From Mycobacterium sherrisii (lineage in GTDB: Bacteria; Actinomycetota; Actinomycetes; Mycobacteriales; Mycobacteriaceae): a DNA stretch of 64,000 nt. Shown here one piece after another: positions 8,536 to 16,993 of the stretch (position 1 is the first letter of the stretch; every line of letters starts with the position of its first letter). Made by a program: the position numbers and the translations under genes. Below the pieces are notes generated by a model. It was given only the letters and a program-made list of their open reading frames with translations, did not search any database and was not told the DNA's origin. The stretch lies in assembly GCF_002102355.1 (NCBI RefSeq), contig NZ_LQPT01000081.1:124001-188000 (forward strand), given 5' to 3'.

Positions 8536-9491
8536 ATGCATGCTGTCGCGATCCTGGCCGAGCCCGATGCCATCGCGTTCGACCTCGCCATCGCGATCGA
8601 GGTGTTCGGCCGGGTCTATCTCGAGGGAGACGAGCCGGGCTACCAAGTGCGGGTGTGCGGTTGTGAACCCGTCGTGGCGGCCGGGCCGATCGGGATTGCG
8701 ACGGATTACGGCCTGGCCGAGCTCGCCGACGCGGACACCATCGGGGTGCCGGGCCGCAACGACGCCACGGCACCGGTCCGCCACGACGTGGTCGTCGCGC
8801 TGAAGTCCGCCTACCAGAAGGGCATTCGGATCGCGTCCATCTGTAGCGGAGCCTTCACCATGGCAGCCGCGGGCATCCTGGACGGCAAGCGGGCCACCAC
8901 CCACTGGGTCGCGGCCGACCTGTTGGCGGCGACCTACCCGGCCGTGCGCGTCGACGCCGAGGCGCTCTACATCGACGAAGGCCAGATCCTCACCTCGGCC
9001 GGCGCGTCCGCGGGACTTGACCTGTGCCTGCACATGATCGCCCGCGACTATGGTTCGGCCGCCGCCGCGGACGCCGCCCGCCTGGCCGTCACGCCGCTGC
9101 ACCGCAGCGGTGGGCAAGCGCAATTCATCATCCGCAACCACCGCAGGTCGCACACCGAACTCGACGCCTACTGGCCTGGATCGAGCACAACGCGCACCTG
9201 CCGCTGACATTGCGCGACATCGCTCGCCAGGCGTCCAGCAGCGAACGGACGCTCAATCGACGGTTCCGGCACGAGACGGGCCAAACGCCCATGCAGTGGG
9301 TCAACAGCGTCCGGATCAGGCATGCACAACAGCTGCTGGAACGAACCGCGGACGGCATCGAAAACATCTCGCGCCAAGTGGGTTTCGCATCGACGACGAA
9401 TTTCCGTGAGCAGTTTCGGCGGCTGGTCGGGGTATCGCCGCAGAGTTATCGGCAGACCTTCCGCGACCAGGGCAACCGGGGCGCTAGTTAG
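8536..9491 (+). pseudogene. GlxA-type AraC transcriptional regulator, frameshifted
   Basis: The intact family protein would be about 318 residues: a GATase1-like sensor domain followed by two AraC helix-turn-helix motifs. Frame 1 runs from ATG 8536 through ASICSGAFTMAAAGILDGKR to HTELDA, then goes out of frame and stops at 9207. The AraC domain (WIEHNAHLPLTLRDIARQAS, RTLNRRFRHETGQTPMQW, VGFASTTNFREQFRR) continues in another frame to 9491. Adding one C to the CC at 9167-9168 restores D-A-L-L-A-W-I-E, the normal junction. It is therefore a one-base deletion or a sequencing error. It is divergent from the DJ-1-like gene, its probable target, and its end overlaps the convergent GntR gene by 8 bases. 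Confidence 0.82.
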
Positions 9492-10173
9492 ACCCGCCGT
9501 CCTCCCGGACCAGTACGCCGCGCGACAGCAGGTGATCGATCAACGGCACCGCCCCCGCCGCAAGGTGTTCCGACATCGCCGCGCGGGCGAGCTTGTCGTC
9601 GTGTATCGCAAGCGCGTCAAGAATCCGTCGATGGTCTTGCACCGACTGGCTCGGCCAGCCCTGGATCGTGGGGAACACCGATTCCGGTGCGTAGCGGGTG
9701 ATCTGCGACATCAACTGGGCAAGCTTGGGCGAGTCCGCCGCGACGTTGATGGCCCGGTGGAACTCGTGATTGAGCCGCACGGTCCGTTCGTGGTCGTCGC
9801 CGGCATAGGCCTGTTCGAGCTGGCTCTGAATCTCCTTGAGCTCGTGCAGCTGCTCGGGGGTGATGTTGACCGCGGCCCGCGCCGCCAGCTCGCCGCCGAC
9901 ATGGGCCTGGACGTTGGCGACGTCGGTGACGTCTCGTCCGGTGACCGGCAGCACCACGAACCCGCGGCGGGGTTGCTGGGCGATCAGGCCTTCGGCGCGC
10001 AACGCGAACAACGCCTCGCGAACCGGCGTGACGCTGATGCCCAACTCCGCCGCCAACTGGTCGAGCCGGATGTACGACCCGGCGGAGTAGGCCCCGTCGA
10101 AAATCCGGCCGCGGATGATCCGGGCGACGTCCTCGGAAAGTTGAGGCCGCGCAGCGAAATCCGGAACGCTCAT
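9484..10173 (-). CDS. GntR-family (FCD domain) transcriptional regulator
   Basis: 229 residues. The N-terminal winged helix-turn-helix (about residues 12-75) contains LDQLAAELGISVTPVREAL and the wing PRRGFVVLP. The C-terminal all-helical FCD ligand domain holds the metal-site type motif LNHEFHRAI and a later DHRRILDAL. FCD regulators usually sense organic acids or acyl compounds and repress neighbouring catabolic genes. It is the last gene of the minus-strand operon, only 4 bases after the acyl-CoA dehydrogenase stop, so it probably autoregulates that operon. The inverted repeat at 14639-14654 is a candidate binding site (inference). Confidence 0.88.
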   Translation of the reverse strand: MSVPDFAARPQLSEDVARIIRGRIFDGAYSAGSYIRLDQLAAELGISVTPVREALFALRAEGLIAQQPRRGFVVLPVTGRDVTDVANVQAHVGGELAARAAVNITPEQLHELKEIQSQLEQAYAGDDHERTVRLNHEFHRAINVAADSPKLAQLMSQITRYAPESVFPTIQGWPSQSVQDHRRILDALAIHDDKLARAAMSEHLAAGAVPLIDHLLSRGVLVREDGGSN

Positions 10174-10177
10174 CGCA

Positions 10178-11371
10178 TCACACCTGATATTCGGCGAGCA
10201 GCCGCTTGCTGATGATGTTCTTCTGGATCTCGCTGGTTCCCTCGCCGATCAGCAGGAACGGCGCGTCGCGCATCAGCCGCTCGATCTCGTACTCCTTGGA
10301 ATAGCCGTAGCCGCCGTGAATCCGGAAACTCTGTTGGGTGACCTCGGTGCAGTATTCGCTGCACAAGTACTTGGCCATTCCGGCGGCGACGTCGTTGCGC
10401 TCGCCGGAATCCTTCAGCCGCGCGGCATTGACCATCATCAGGTGCGCCGCTTCGACTTTGGTGGCCATCTCGGCCAGCTGGAACGCGATGGCCTGATGTT
10501 CGGCAATCGGCTTGCCGAAGGTCTGACGCTGTTGGGCGTAACGCACCGCGAGCTCGAACGCGCGAAGGCCGACCCCGCAGGCGCGCGCCGAGACGTTCAC
10601 CCGGCCGACCTCGATGCCATCCATCATCTGGAAGAACCCCTGACCCGTGGTACCGCCGAGCACGTCGTCGGCACCCGCCCGGTAGCCGTCGAAGATCAGC
10701 TCGGTGGTCTCGATACCCTTGTAGCCCAGCTTGTCGATCTTGCCCGGAATATGCAGGCCTGCAACGACTTCGCCGAACCCGACCGGCTTCTCGACCAGGA
10801 ACGCGGTGAGGTTGCGGTGCGGCCTGTCCGACCCCTCGTCGGTGCGCACCAGCACCGCGACCAGGGTCGCGGTGGCGCCGTTGGTCAGCCACATCTTCTG
10901 ACCGTCGATGGTGTAGGTGCCGTCGTCGTTGCGGCGGGCGCGGGTACGGATCGCGGCGACGTCGGACCCCAACTCGGGTTCCGACATGGAGAAGGCGCCG
11001 CGGGTCTCACCGGCGGCCATGCGGGGCAGGAAACGCTGCTTCTGCTCGTCGGTGCCGTGCTGGCGCAGCATGTAGGCCACGATGAAGTGGGTGTTGAGCA
11101 CGCCGGACACGCTCATCCAGCCGCGCGCCAGTTCCTCGACGCACAGCGCGTAGGTCAGCAGCGACTCCCCCAGCCCGCCGTACTCCTGCGGAATCATCAA
11201 CCCGAACAGGCCCATCTCCCGCATCTGGTCGACGATCTGCTGTGGATAGGTGTCTCCGCGCTCGAGCTCGGCAGCGTGCGGGATGACCTCCTTCTCGACG
11301 AATTGCCGCACCGTGGCGACGATCTCGGCCTGGAATTCGGTCAGCCCGAGGGTTTGTGCAAGCTTTGTCAT
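10178..11371 (-). CDS. Acyl-CoA dehydrogenase
   Basis: 397 residues, full-length FAD-dependent acyl-CoA dehydrogenase that would introduce an alpha-beta double bond and pass electrons to ETF. N-terminal helical domain, middle beta domain with FSMSEPELGSD and the FAD-contact region YTIDGQKMWLTNG, and C-terminal helices with RQTFGKPIAEHQAI and LLIGEGTSEIQKN, where the Glu is the usual catalytic base position. ATG 11371 is 24 bases after the CoA-transferase stop. It belongs to the SDR-thiolase-CoA-transferase-FadE-GntR operon. FadE-type enzymes of this subclass often act on branched or short chains, but the substrate cannot be fixed here. Confidence 0.9.
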   Translation of the reverse strand: MTKLAQTLGLTEFQAEIVATVRQFVEKEVIPHAAELERGDTYPQQIVDQMREMGLFGLMIPQEYGGLGESLLTYALCVEELARGWMSVSGVLNTHFIVAYMLRQHGTDEQKQRFLPRMAAGETRGAFSMSEPELGSDVAAIRTRARRNDDGTYTIDGQKMWLTNGATATLVAVLVRTDEGSDRPHRNLTAFLVEKPVGFGEVVAGLHIPGKIDKLGYKGIETTELIFDGYRAGADDVLGGTTGQGFFQMMDGIEVGRVNVSARACGVGLRAFELAVRYAQQRQTFGKPIAEHQAIAFQLAEMATKVEAAHLMMVNAARLKDSGERNDVAAGMAKYLCSEYCTEVTQQSFRIHGGYGYSKEYEIERLMRDAPFLLIGEGTSEIQKNIISKRLLAEYQV

Positions 11372-11395
11372 CGGTCGTCTTTCGGTAGAACGGGC

Positions 11396-12595
11396 TCAGC
11401 AGGCAATGGTCTTGGCGCTCGCCAGGCGTTCGATGTCCTCGCGTGTCAGGCCCAGCTGCCGCGTCAGGACATCGGCGGTGTCCTGCCCGATGGCCGGGGC
11501 GGCGGTGCTGGTGCCGTGTGCGCCGTCGAACGCCGCCGGCAGGCCGGGCGCCAGGTATTCGCCCACGCCCGGTTGGTTTAGCACGGAAAAGACTGGATTG
11601 GCAGTCACTTTCGGGTCGGCCGCGGTCTCGGCGAAGGTGCGGTACCGTTCGAACAGCACGGTCGTGCGGGACAGCGTCGCGGTGACCTCGTCGGCGGTAT
11701 GCTCGGCGAACCAGGTGGCGAACAGGCCGGACAGCACGTCGCGGTACCGGTACCGGTCCCCTTCGCTGGCGAAGTCCACGCCCAGCGCGTCGGCCAGCGC
11801 CGACACCGCGGCACCGGTACCGGTCGCCTCGACCAGGTCGCGAAAGTGCCTGCCGGTCAACGTGACCACCATGAATCGCGCCCCGTCGCGGCTGGTGAAA
11901 TCCTGGCCGTACTGGCCGTAGATGGCGTTACCCAGACGTTGCCGCTCGGTACCGGTCACCTGCGGCTCGGTCAGCAGCCCGAGATTTCCGGCGGTGGCCA
12001 GCGCGACGTCTTCCAGCGCCAGGCTGATCCGTGCACCCACCCCGCAGCGGTGGCGGCGGTGCACCGCGGCGACCACGGACAGTGCGGCATACAGCCCGCA
12101 GCAGACATCCCAGGCCGGTAACACGTGGTTGATCGGACCGGCGTGATCGCGGGGTCCGGTGACGAGCGGGAACCCGACGCCGGCGTTGACGGTGTAGTCC
12201 ACACCGGTGGAGCCGTCGCCCCGGCCGAGCAAGTGCACCGTGATGACGTCGGGGCGTTTTTTCGCGAGTTGCTCATGACGCAGCCACGACAACCCCGCGG
12301 CGTTGGTGACGACGATGCCGTCACCCTCGGCGATGAGCCGGGTGACCAGTTCCTGGCCGTCCGCCGAGCGCAGGTCGATGCTGACCGAACGCTTGCCCTT
12401 GTTCAGCCCCGTCCAGTAGATCGACGTACCGCCCGGGGCCAGTGGCCAGCGCTGCACGTCGGCGGCGCCACCGATAGGATCGATCCGAATGACCTGGGCG
12501 CCAAGCTGATTCAGCGTGAGCCCGCACAGGGGCGCGGCGACGAAACTGGATACCTCGACAACGGTGAGACCGGCGAGCGGCGCTCCGGGACCCAT
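11396..12595 (-). CDS. CaiB/BaiF family (class III) CoA-transferase
   Basis: About 399 residues. The family start GLTVVEVSSFVAAPLCGLTL and the CoA-binding segment IRIDPIGGAADVQRWP are evident. Asp163 in the motif LPAWDVCCGLYAA matches the catalytic aspartate that forms the enzyme-CoA anhydride in formyl-CoA transferase relatives. It would move CoA between acids, which is useful for activating the pathway substrate or recycling CoA without ATP. ATG 12595 is 2 bases downstream of the thiolase stop; the longer upstream frame is a shadow of the thiolase gene. It could also be an alpha-methylacyl-CoA racemase-type member, but Asp163 in transferase context favours the transferase. Confidence 0.87.
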   Translation of the reverse strand: MGPGAPLAGLTVVEVSSFVAAPLCGLTLNQLGAQVIRIDPIGGAADVQRWPLAPGGTSIYWTGLNKGKRSVSIDLRSADGQELVTRLIAEGDGIVVTNAAGLSWLRHEQLAKKRPDVITVHLLGRGDGSTGVDYTVNAGVGFPLVTGPRDHAGPINHVLPAWDVCCGLYAALSVVAAVHRRHRCGVGARISLALEDVALATAGNLGLLTEPQVTGTERQRLGNAIYGQYGQDFTSRDGARFMVVTLTGRHFRDLVEATGTGAAVSALADALGVDFASEGDRYRYRDVLSGLFATWFAEHTADEVTATLSRTTVLFERYRTFAETAADPKVTANPVFSVLNQPGVGEYLAPGLPAAFDGAHGTSTAAPAIGQDTADVLTRQLGLTREDIERLASAKTIAC

Positions 12596-12597
12596 GG

Positions 12598-13818
12598 CTA
12601 GGCGACCCGTTCGAAAACCGCGGCGAGCCCCTGGCCGCCGCCGATGCACATGGTCTGCAGTCCGTAGCGCGCCTGGCGACGGTGCAGTTCGCGTGCCAGG
12701 GTGGCCAGCATGCGCCCGCCGGTGGCACCCACCGGATGGCCCAGCGAGATCCCCGAACCGTGCACGTTGGTCCGGTCGAAATCCGACGGCCCGAAGCGCC
12801 ACTCCCGGGTCACCGCCAGCGCTTGCGCGGCAAAGGCTTCGTTGAGCTCGATGACGTCGATGTCAGACAGCCGCAGACCGGCCTTGGCCAGCGCGACCTC
12901 GGTCGCCGGCACCGGGCCGATCCCCATGATGTCGGGTGCGGTGCCCGCCAGCCCCCAGGACACCATCCGGACCAACGGAGTCAGGCCGGCATCGGTCGCC
13001 TTGTCCGGGGTGGTCACCACACACATGGCGGCGGCGTCGTTTTGCCCGCTGGCGTTGCCGGCCGTCACCGTGGCTTGCGGATCATCGTCGAGCAGAACGG
13101 GTTTCAGTTTGCCCAACGACTCCACCGAAGTGTCCGCGCGGGGATGCTCATCGGTGTCGACGATCTGCTCACCCCTTCGGCTCGGCACCGCGACGGGAAT
13201 GATCTCCTCGGCCAGCACGCCGTCGCGCTGCGCGGCCGCGGCGCGTTGATGCGACCGCACCGCCAACTCGTCCTGCTCCTGGCGGGTGATGCCGTACCGG
13301 CGGCGCAGGTTTTCGGCCGTCTCGAGCATTCCACCCGGAACCGGATGGTTGCGGCCGCCGGCGGTCGTGCGTCCGCGCGCCAGGCCGTCGTGCACCCGAA
13401 CACCGGTGCGAGCGCCGCCCCACCGCATGTCGGTGGAATAGAAGGCGACGTTGCTCATGCTTTCGCACCCCCCCGCGACGACGAGGTCGTGGGCGCCGCT
13501 GCCCACCTGCAGACCGGCCTGGATGACGGCCTGCAGTCCGGACCCACACCGCCGGTCGACCTGCATGCCCGGCACGGTCACCGGCAACCCGGCGTCCAAC
13601 GCCACCACGCGTCCGATCGCCGGGGCGTCGCTGTTGGGATAGCAGTGCCCCAGGATTACGTCCTGCACGGCCTCGGGGGCCAGCCCGGTGCGCTGCAGTA
13701 GTCCGTTGAGCGCCGTGACGCCGAGGTCGACGGCGCTCAGCGCGGTGAACATGCCGCCGTAGCGTCCGATCGGCGCGCGGACGGGTTCGCAGATGACGAC
13801 GTCGCGCATCGCGGTCAC
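12598..13818 (-). CDS. Thiolase (acetyl-CoA C-acyltransferase)
   Basis: About 406 residues. The acyl-accepting cysteine lies near residue 91 in [12 protein letters not shown]. The downstream motifs are [11 protein letters not shown], the His motif [17 protein letters not shown] and the second catalytic Cys in [10 protein letters not shown]. It would release acetyl-CoA or propionyl-CoA from a 3-ketoacyl-CoA, the last step of a beta-oxidation turn. The start is GTG 13818, overlapping the upstream SDR stop as GTGA; ATG 13809 is an alternative. Its length and intact residues suggest an active degradative thiolase, distinct from FadA4 at 51-52 kb. Confidence 0.9.
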   Translation of the reverse strand: MTAMRDVVICEPVRAPIGRYGGMFTALSAVDLGVTALNGLLQRTGLAPEAVQDVILGHCYPNSDAPAIGRVVALDAGLPVTVPGMQVDRRCGSGLQAVIQAGLQVGSGAHDLVVAGGCESMSNVAFYSTDMRWGGARTGVRVHDGLARGRTTAGGRNHPVPGGMLETAENLRRRYGITRQEQDELAVRSHQRAAAAQRDGVLAEEIIPVAVPSRRGEQIVDTDEHPRADTSVESLGKLKPVLLDDDPQATVTAGNASGQNDAAAMCVVTTPDKATDAGLTPLVRMVSWGLAGTAPDIMGIGPVPATEVALAKAGLRLSDIDVIELNEAFAAQALAVTREWRFGPSDFDRTNVHGSGISLGHPVGATGGRMLATLARELHRRQARYGLQTMCIGGGQGLAAVFERVA

Positions 13819-14579
13819 AGGTGCCGGCCGCCGGTGATTTCCAGGACGGTGCCGGTCATGTACGACGACAGATCCGACGCCAAGAACAGCGCCACGCTGG
13901 CGACCTCGCCGGGTTCACCAGCGCGGCCCATCGGCACCTCGGCGACCTTGGCGTCCCAAATACGTTGCGGCATCGCCTCGGTCATGGCGGAGCGGATCAG
14001 CCCGGGGGCGATCGCGTTCACCCGGATGCCCAGATAGGCCAGCTCTTTGGCGGCGGCCTTGGTCATGCCCACGATGCCGGCCTTGGCCGCCGAGTAGTTG
14101 GTCTGGCCGATCATGCCGACCTTGCCCGACACCGAGGACATGTTGATGATCGCACCCCGCTTGTTCTCCCGCATGATCGCGGCGGCCAGCCGGGTGCCGT
14201 TCCAGGTCCCCTTCAGATGGACGTTGATGACCTGATCGAACTGCTCCTCGGTCATCTTGCGCATCGTCGCATCACGGGTGATTCCGGCGTTGTTGACCAT
14301 GATGTCGAGGCCGCCGAACTGGTCAACCGCGGTCTGCAGCAGGGACTCGACCTCGGCCGCCTGCGTCACGTCGCAGCGGACCGCGACGGCGACCCCCGCA
14401 CCGTTCGCGTCGTTGTCCAGTTGCTTGGCCACGGCCTGGGCCGCCTCCAGGTTGACGTCGCCGAGCGCCACTCGTGCGCCTTCGGCGACGAAGCGTTGCG
14501 CGATGGCCAGTCCTAATCCCTGCGCACCGCCGGTGATCGCCGCGGTCTGTCCTTCCAACAACCCCACTTGCCCACCCAT
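13815..14579 (-). CDS. Short-chain dehydrogenase/reductase (FabG/3-hydroxyacyl-CoA dehydrogenase-like)
   Basis: 254 residues, first gene of the minus-strand catabolic operon. The cofactor motif [14 protein letters not shown] is followed by LGDVNL (acidic end of beta-2, favouring NAD), VNNAGITRD, the catalytic Ser in INMSSVSG and Tyr/Lys in TNYSAAKAG. The C-terminus [19 protein letters not shown] is typical of FabG-like reductases. In this context it probably oxidises a 3-hydroxyacyl-CoA to the ketone cleaved by the adjacent thiolase. The start ATG 14579 faces the divergent acyl-CoA dehydrogenase across 129 bases of regulatory DNA. Confidence 0.88.
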   Translation of the reverse strand: MGGQVGLLEGQTAAITGGAQGLGLAIAQRFVAEGARVALGDVNLEAAQAVAKQLDNDANGAGVAVAVRCDVTQAAEVESLLQTAVDQFGGLDIMVNNAGITRDATMRKMTEEQFDQVINVHLKGTWNGTRLAAAIMRENKRGAIINMSSVSGKVGMIGQTNYSAAKAGIVGMTKAAAKELAYLGIRVNAIAPGLIRSAMTEAMPQRIWDAKVAEVPMGRAGEPGEVASVALFLASDLSSYMTGTVLEITGGRHL

Positions 14580-14638
14580 CCTTCGCTGTTCGCGCTGTTG
14601 TCGCTCGCTGATGTCGCCGGCCGGCCGCCTCCAGCCAA

Positions 14639-14654
14639 ATATCGTATTTGATAT
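14639..14654. promoter_or_regulatory. Inverted repeat, candidate operator of the catabolic island
   Basis: A perfect ATATC-N6-GATAT inverted repeat lies in the 129-base gap between the divergent SDR and acyl-CoA dehydrogenase genes, in an AT-rich patch that stands out from the GC-rich surroundings. Its position would allow one regulator to control both operons. The FCD-type GntR protein encoded at the end of the minus-strand operon is the obvious candidate. The binding itself is inference. Confidence 0.45.
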
Positions 14655-14708
14655 AGGATTCTGCTCTGGACCGGGGTGGCCCCCGATTCGGAGAGGAGCG
14701 TGGACCCC

Positions 14709-15896
14709 ATGGTCGCCGCCGACGTCGCCGCCGTGTCGGATGAAGATTTCCGCGAAATCCTCGCCCAGACAAGGCAATTCGTCCGTACTGCCGTCGTCCC
14801 GCGCGAGCAGGAGATTCTCGACGAGGATCGGGTCCCCGACGACCTGCGCGACGAGGCCAAGAAAATGGGCCTGTTCGGCTACGCGATTCCGCAGGCATGG
14901 GGCGGCCTCGGGCTGAGCCTGAGCCAGGACGTCGAGCTGGCGATGGAGCTGGGCTACACGTCGCTGGCCGTGCGTTCGATGTTCGGCACCAACAACGGCA
15001 TCGCCGGACAGGTTCTGGTCGGGTTCGGCACCGACGAACAGAAGGCCCGGTGGCTGGAGCCGATCGCCTCCGGCGACGTCGTCGCCTCCTTCGCCCTGAC
15101 CGAACCCGGCGCCGGATCGAACCCGGCCGGACTGCGCACCAAAGCCGTTCGCGACAATGAAGATTGGGTGATCAACGGGCAGAAGCGCTTCATCACCAAC
15201 GCTCCCGTCGCCGATCTGTTCGTGGTCTTCGCGCGCACCCGCCCCGCCGATGATCACGGTCCGGGCATCGCCGTCTTCCTGGTGCCCACCGACACCGCCG
15301 GGGTCGAAATCGGCCCCAAGGACGCCAAGATGGGACAGGAAGGCGCGTGGACCGCCGACGTCAATTTCACCGACGTTCGCGTCGGATCCGCGGCACTGGT
15401 CGGCGGCAGCGAAGACGTCGGCTACCGCGCCGCGATGACCTCGCTGGCCCGCGGGCGGGTACACATCGCGGCGCTCGCGGTGGGTCTCGCCACTCGGGCG
15501 CTCGACGAATCCGTCGCCTACGCCGCGACCGCCACCCAGGGCGGCGCGGCCATCGGAAGCTTCCAGCTGGTCCAGGCAATGCTGGCCGACCAGCAGACCG
15601 GGGTGCTGGCCGGGCGTGCGCTGGTGCGCGACGCCGCACGGCTGTGGGTCACCGGCGAGGACCGTCGCATCGCGCCGTCGGCCGCCAAACTCTTCTGCAC
15701 CGAAATGGCCGGCAACGTCGCGGATCTCGCGGTCCAAATCCATGGCGGCAGCGGGTATATGCGCGGTGTCGCCGTGGAGCGGATCTACCGCGACGTTCGG
15801 CTGCTGCGGTTATACGAGGGCACCAGCGAGATTCAGCGTCTGATCATCGGGTCGAACCTCGTCAAGGCCCGAGCCACCACCACGAAGGAGCGTTGA
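14709..15896 (+). CDS. Acyl-CoA dehydrogenase
   Basis: About 395 residues. It carries [59 protein letters not shown] and the C-terminal [14 protein letters not shown] with the catalytic Glu position. ATG 14709 is favoured because an AGGAG sits about 10 bases upstream; GTG 14700 and GTG 14676 are too close to, or before, that site. It is divergent from the SDR-thiolase operon and overlaps the next SDR gene by one base (TGATG). With the FadE at 10.2-11.4 kb the island has two dehydrogenases, consistent with two oxidation steps or two chain lengths. Confidence 0.9.
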   Translation: MVAADVAAVSDEDFREILAQTRQFVRTAVVPREQEILDEDRVPDDLRDEAKKMGLFGYAIPQAWGGLGLSLSQDVELAMELGYTSLAVRSMFGTNNGIAGQVLVGFGTDEQKARWLEPIASGDVVASFALTEPGAGSNPAGLRTKAVRDNEDWVINGQKRFITNAPVADLFVVFARTRPADDHGPGIAVFLVPTDTAGVEIGPKDAKMGQEGAWTADVNFTDVRVGSAALVGGSEDVGYRAAMTSLARGRVHIAALAVGLATRALDESVAYAATATQGGAAIGSFQLVQAMLADQQTGVLAGRALVRDAARLWVTGEDRRIAPSAAKLFCTEMAGNVADLAVQIHGGSGYMRGVAVERIYRDVRLLRLYEGTSEIQRLIIGSNLVKARATTTKER

Positions 15897-16717
15897 TGGC
15901 AGGCAAACTCGAGGGCAAGGTCGCCTTCATCACCGGGGCGGCGCGCGGCCAGGGCCGCGCGCATGCGGTCCGGCTGGCGCAGGAGGGTGCCGACATCATC
16001 GCCGTCGACATCGCCGGCAAGCTGCCGCCCTGCGTTCCCTATAGCCCCGCCACCGAGGAGGACCTCGCCGAAACCGTCCGCCTCGTCGAGGGCACCGGCC
16101 GCCGCATCCACGCCTCGATTGCCGACACCCGTGACCTGACGGCGCTGCGCAAGACCGTCGACGAGGCGGTGGCCGTCCTGGGGCGGCTGGACATCATCGT
16201 GGCCAACGCCGGCATCGCGGCGCCACAGCCGTGGCACGAGATCACACCCGAAGACTTCGCCGACGTCCTCGACATCAACGTGACGGGTACCTGGAACACG
16301 GTGATGGCCGGCGCGGCCAAGATCATCGAGGGCGGCCGCGGCGGCTCGATCATCCTGATCAGCTCGGCGGCCGGGGTCAAACAACAGCCGTTCATGGTGC
16401 ACTATACCGCCAGCAAGCACGCGGTCACCGGCCTGGCCCGGGCCTTCGCGGCCGAGTTGGGCAGGCACTCGATCCGGGTCAACAGCGTGCACCCCGGCCC
16501 GGTGAACACGCCGATGGGCTCGGGCGACATGGGCGCGGCGGTGGCCCGCGCCATGGAGACCAACCCGCAGCTGGCGCACGTCCTGACGCCGTTTCTGCCC
16601 GACTGGGTCGCCGAACCCGAAGAGATCGCCGACGCGGTGTGCTGGCTGACCAGCGATGAGTCGCGCAAGGTCACCGCGGCGCAGATCCGCATCGACCAGG
16701 GATCCAGTCAGTACTGA
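15896..16717 (+). CDS. Mycofactocin-coupled SDR family oxidoreductase
   Basis: 273 residues. The nucleotide-binding motif TGAARGQGRAHAVRLAQEG, followed by IIAVDI, is the distinctive signature of SDRs with non-exchangeable NAD that pass electrons to mycofactocin. The remaining motifs are VANAGIA, the Ser in ILISSAAG and VHYTASKHA with Tyr/Lys. The segment between the Rossmann motif and ANAGI is longer than in FabG-type SDRs, also as in this subfamily. It would oxidise an alcohol or hydroxyacyl group. It starts at ATG 15896, overlapping the acyl-CoA dehydrogenase stop, and so is co-transcribed. No mycofactocin biosynthesis genes are in the window. Confidence 0.85.
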   Translation: MAGKLEGKVAFITGAARGQGRAHAVRLAQEGADIIAVDIAGKLPPCVPYSPATEEDLAETVRLVEGTGRRIHASIADTRDLTALRKTVDEAVAVLGRLDIIVANAGIAAPQPWHEITPEDFADVLDINVTGTWNTVMAGAAKIIEGGRGGSIILISSAAGVKQQPFMVHYTASKHAVTGLARAFAAELGRHSIRVNSVHPGPVNTPMGSGDMGAAVARAMETNPQLAHVLTPFLPDWVAEPEEIADAVCWLTSDESRKVTAAQIRIDQGSSQY

Positions 16718-16903
16718 TACGGCGGTACTAACCTCGAGCACGTGCACCGCCGAACAGCGATGCCGAAGGCAAACCCACAACCCGGGGTGAGCAACCCAGC
16801 GAGGTGCCGAGCGGGCCGCTGCCGCAACGAATTTCGCGCTGACAACGCCCGCCGTATTGCCCTCGTCAAGACGCAAATCCGCTGGTCATCACGGCGAAGG
16901 TTA

Positions 16904-16919
16904 TGTGATGTACATCACT
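16904..16919. promoter_or_regulatory. CRP-like binding site upstream of the FAAL gene
   Basis: TGTGA-N6-TCACT is a near-perfect match to the CRP consensus TGTGA-N6-TCACA, and its inner 14 bases (16905-16918) are a perfect palindrome. It lies 75 bases before the ATG of the fatty acyl-AMP ligase in a 276-base intergenic region. It may bind the mycobacterial CRP (Rv3676 orthologue) or Cmr. The distance suits activation. A TetR-type regulator that recognises a similar palindrome is an alternative. Confidence 0.5.
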
Positions 16920-16993
16920 TCGTAATCGAACGTGCTGGGCGACACACCTACCCGGTGGAGCAAAACACTAAGTAACTCTCTTATTCTTTCAAC

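Noticed and set aside
13815-15743. Very long minus-strand open frame through the acyl-CoA dehydrogenase
   Set aside because: Only its end (from 14579) is the SDR gene; the rest is antisense to a well-supported gene.
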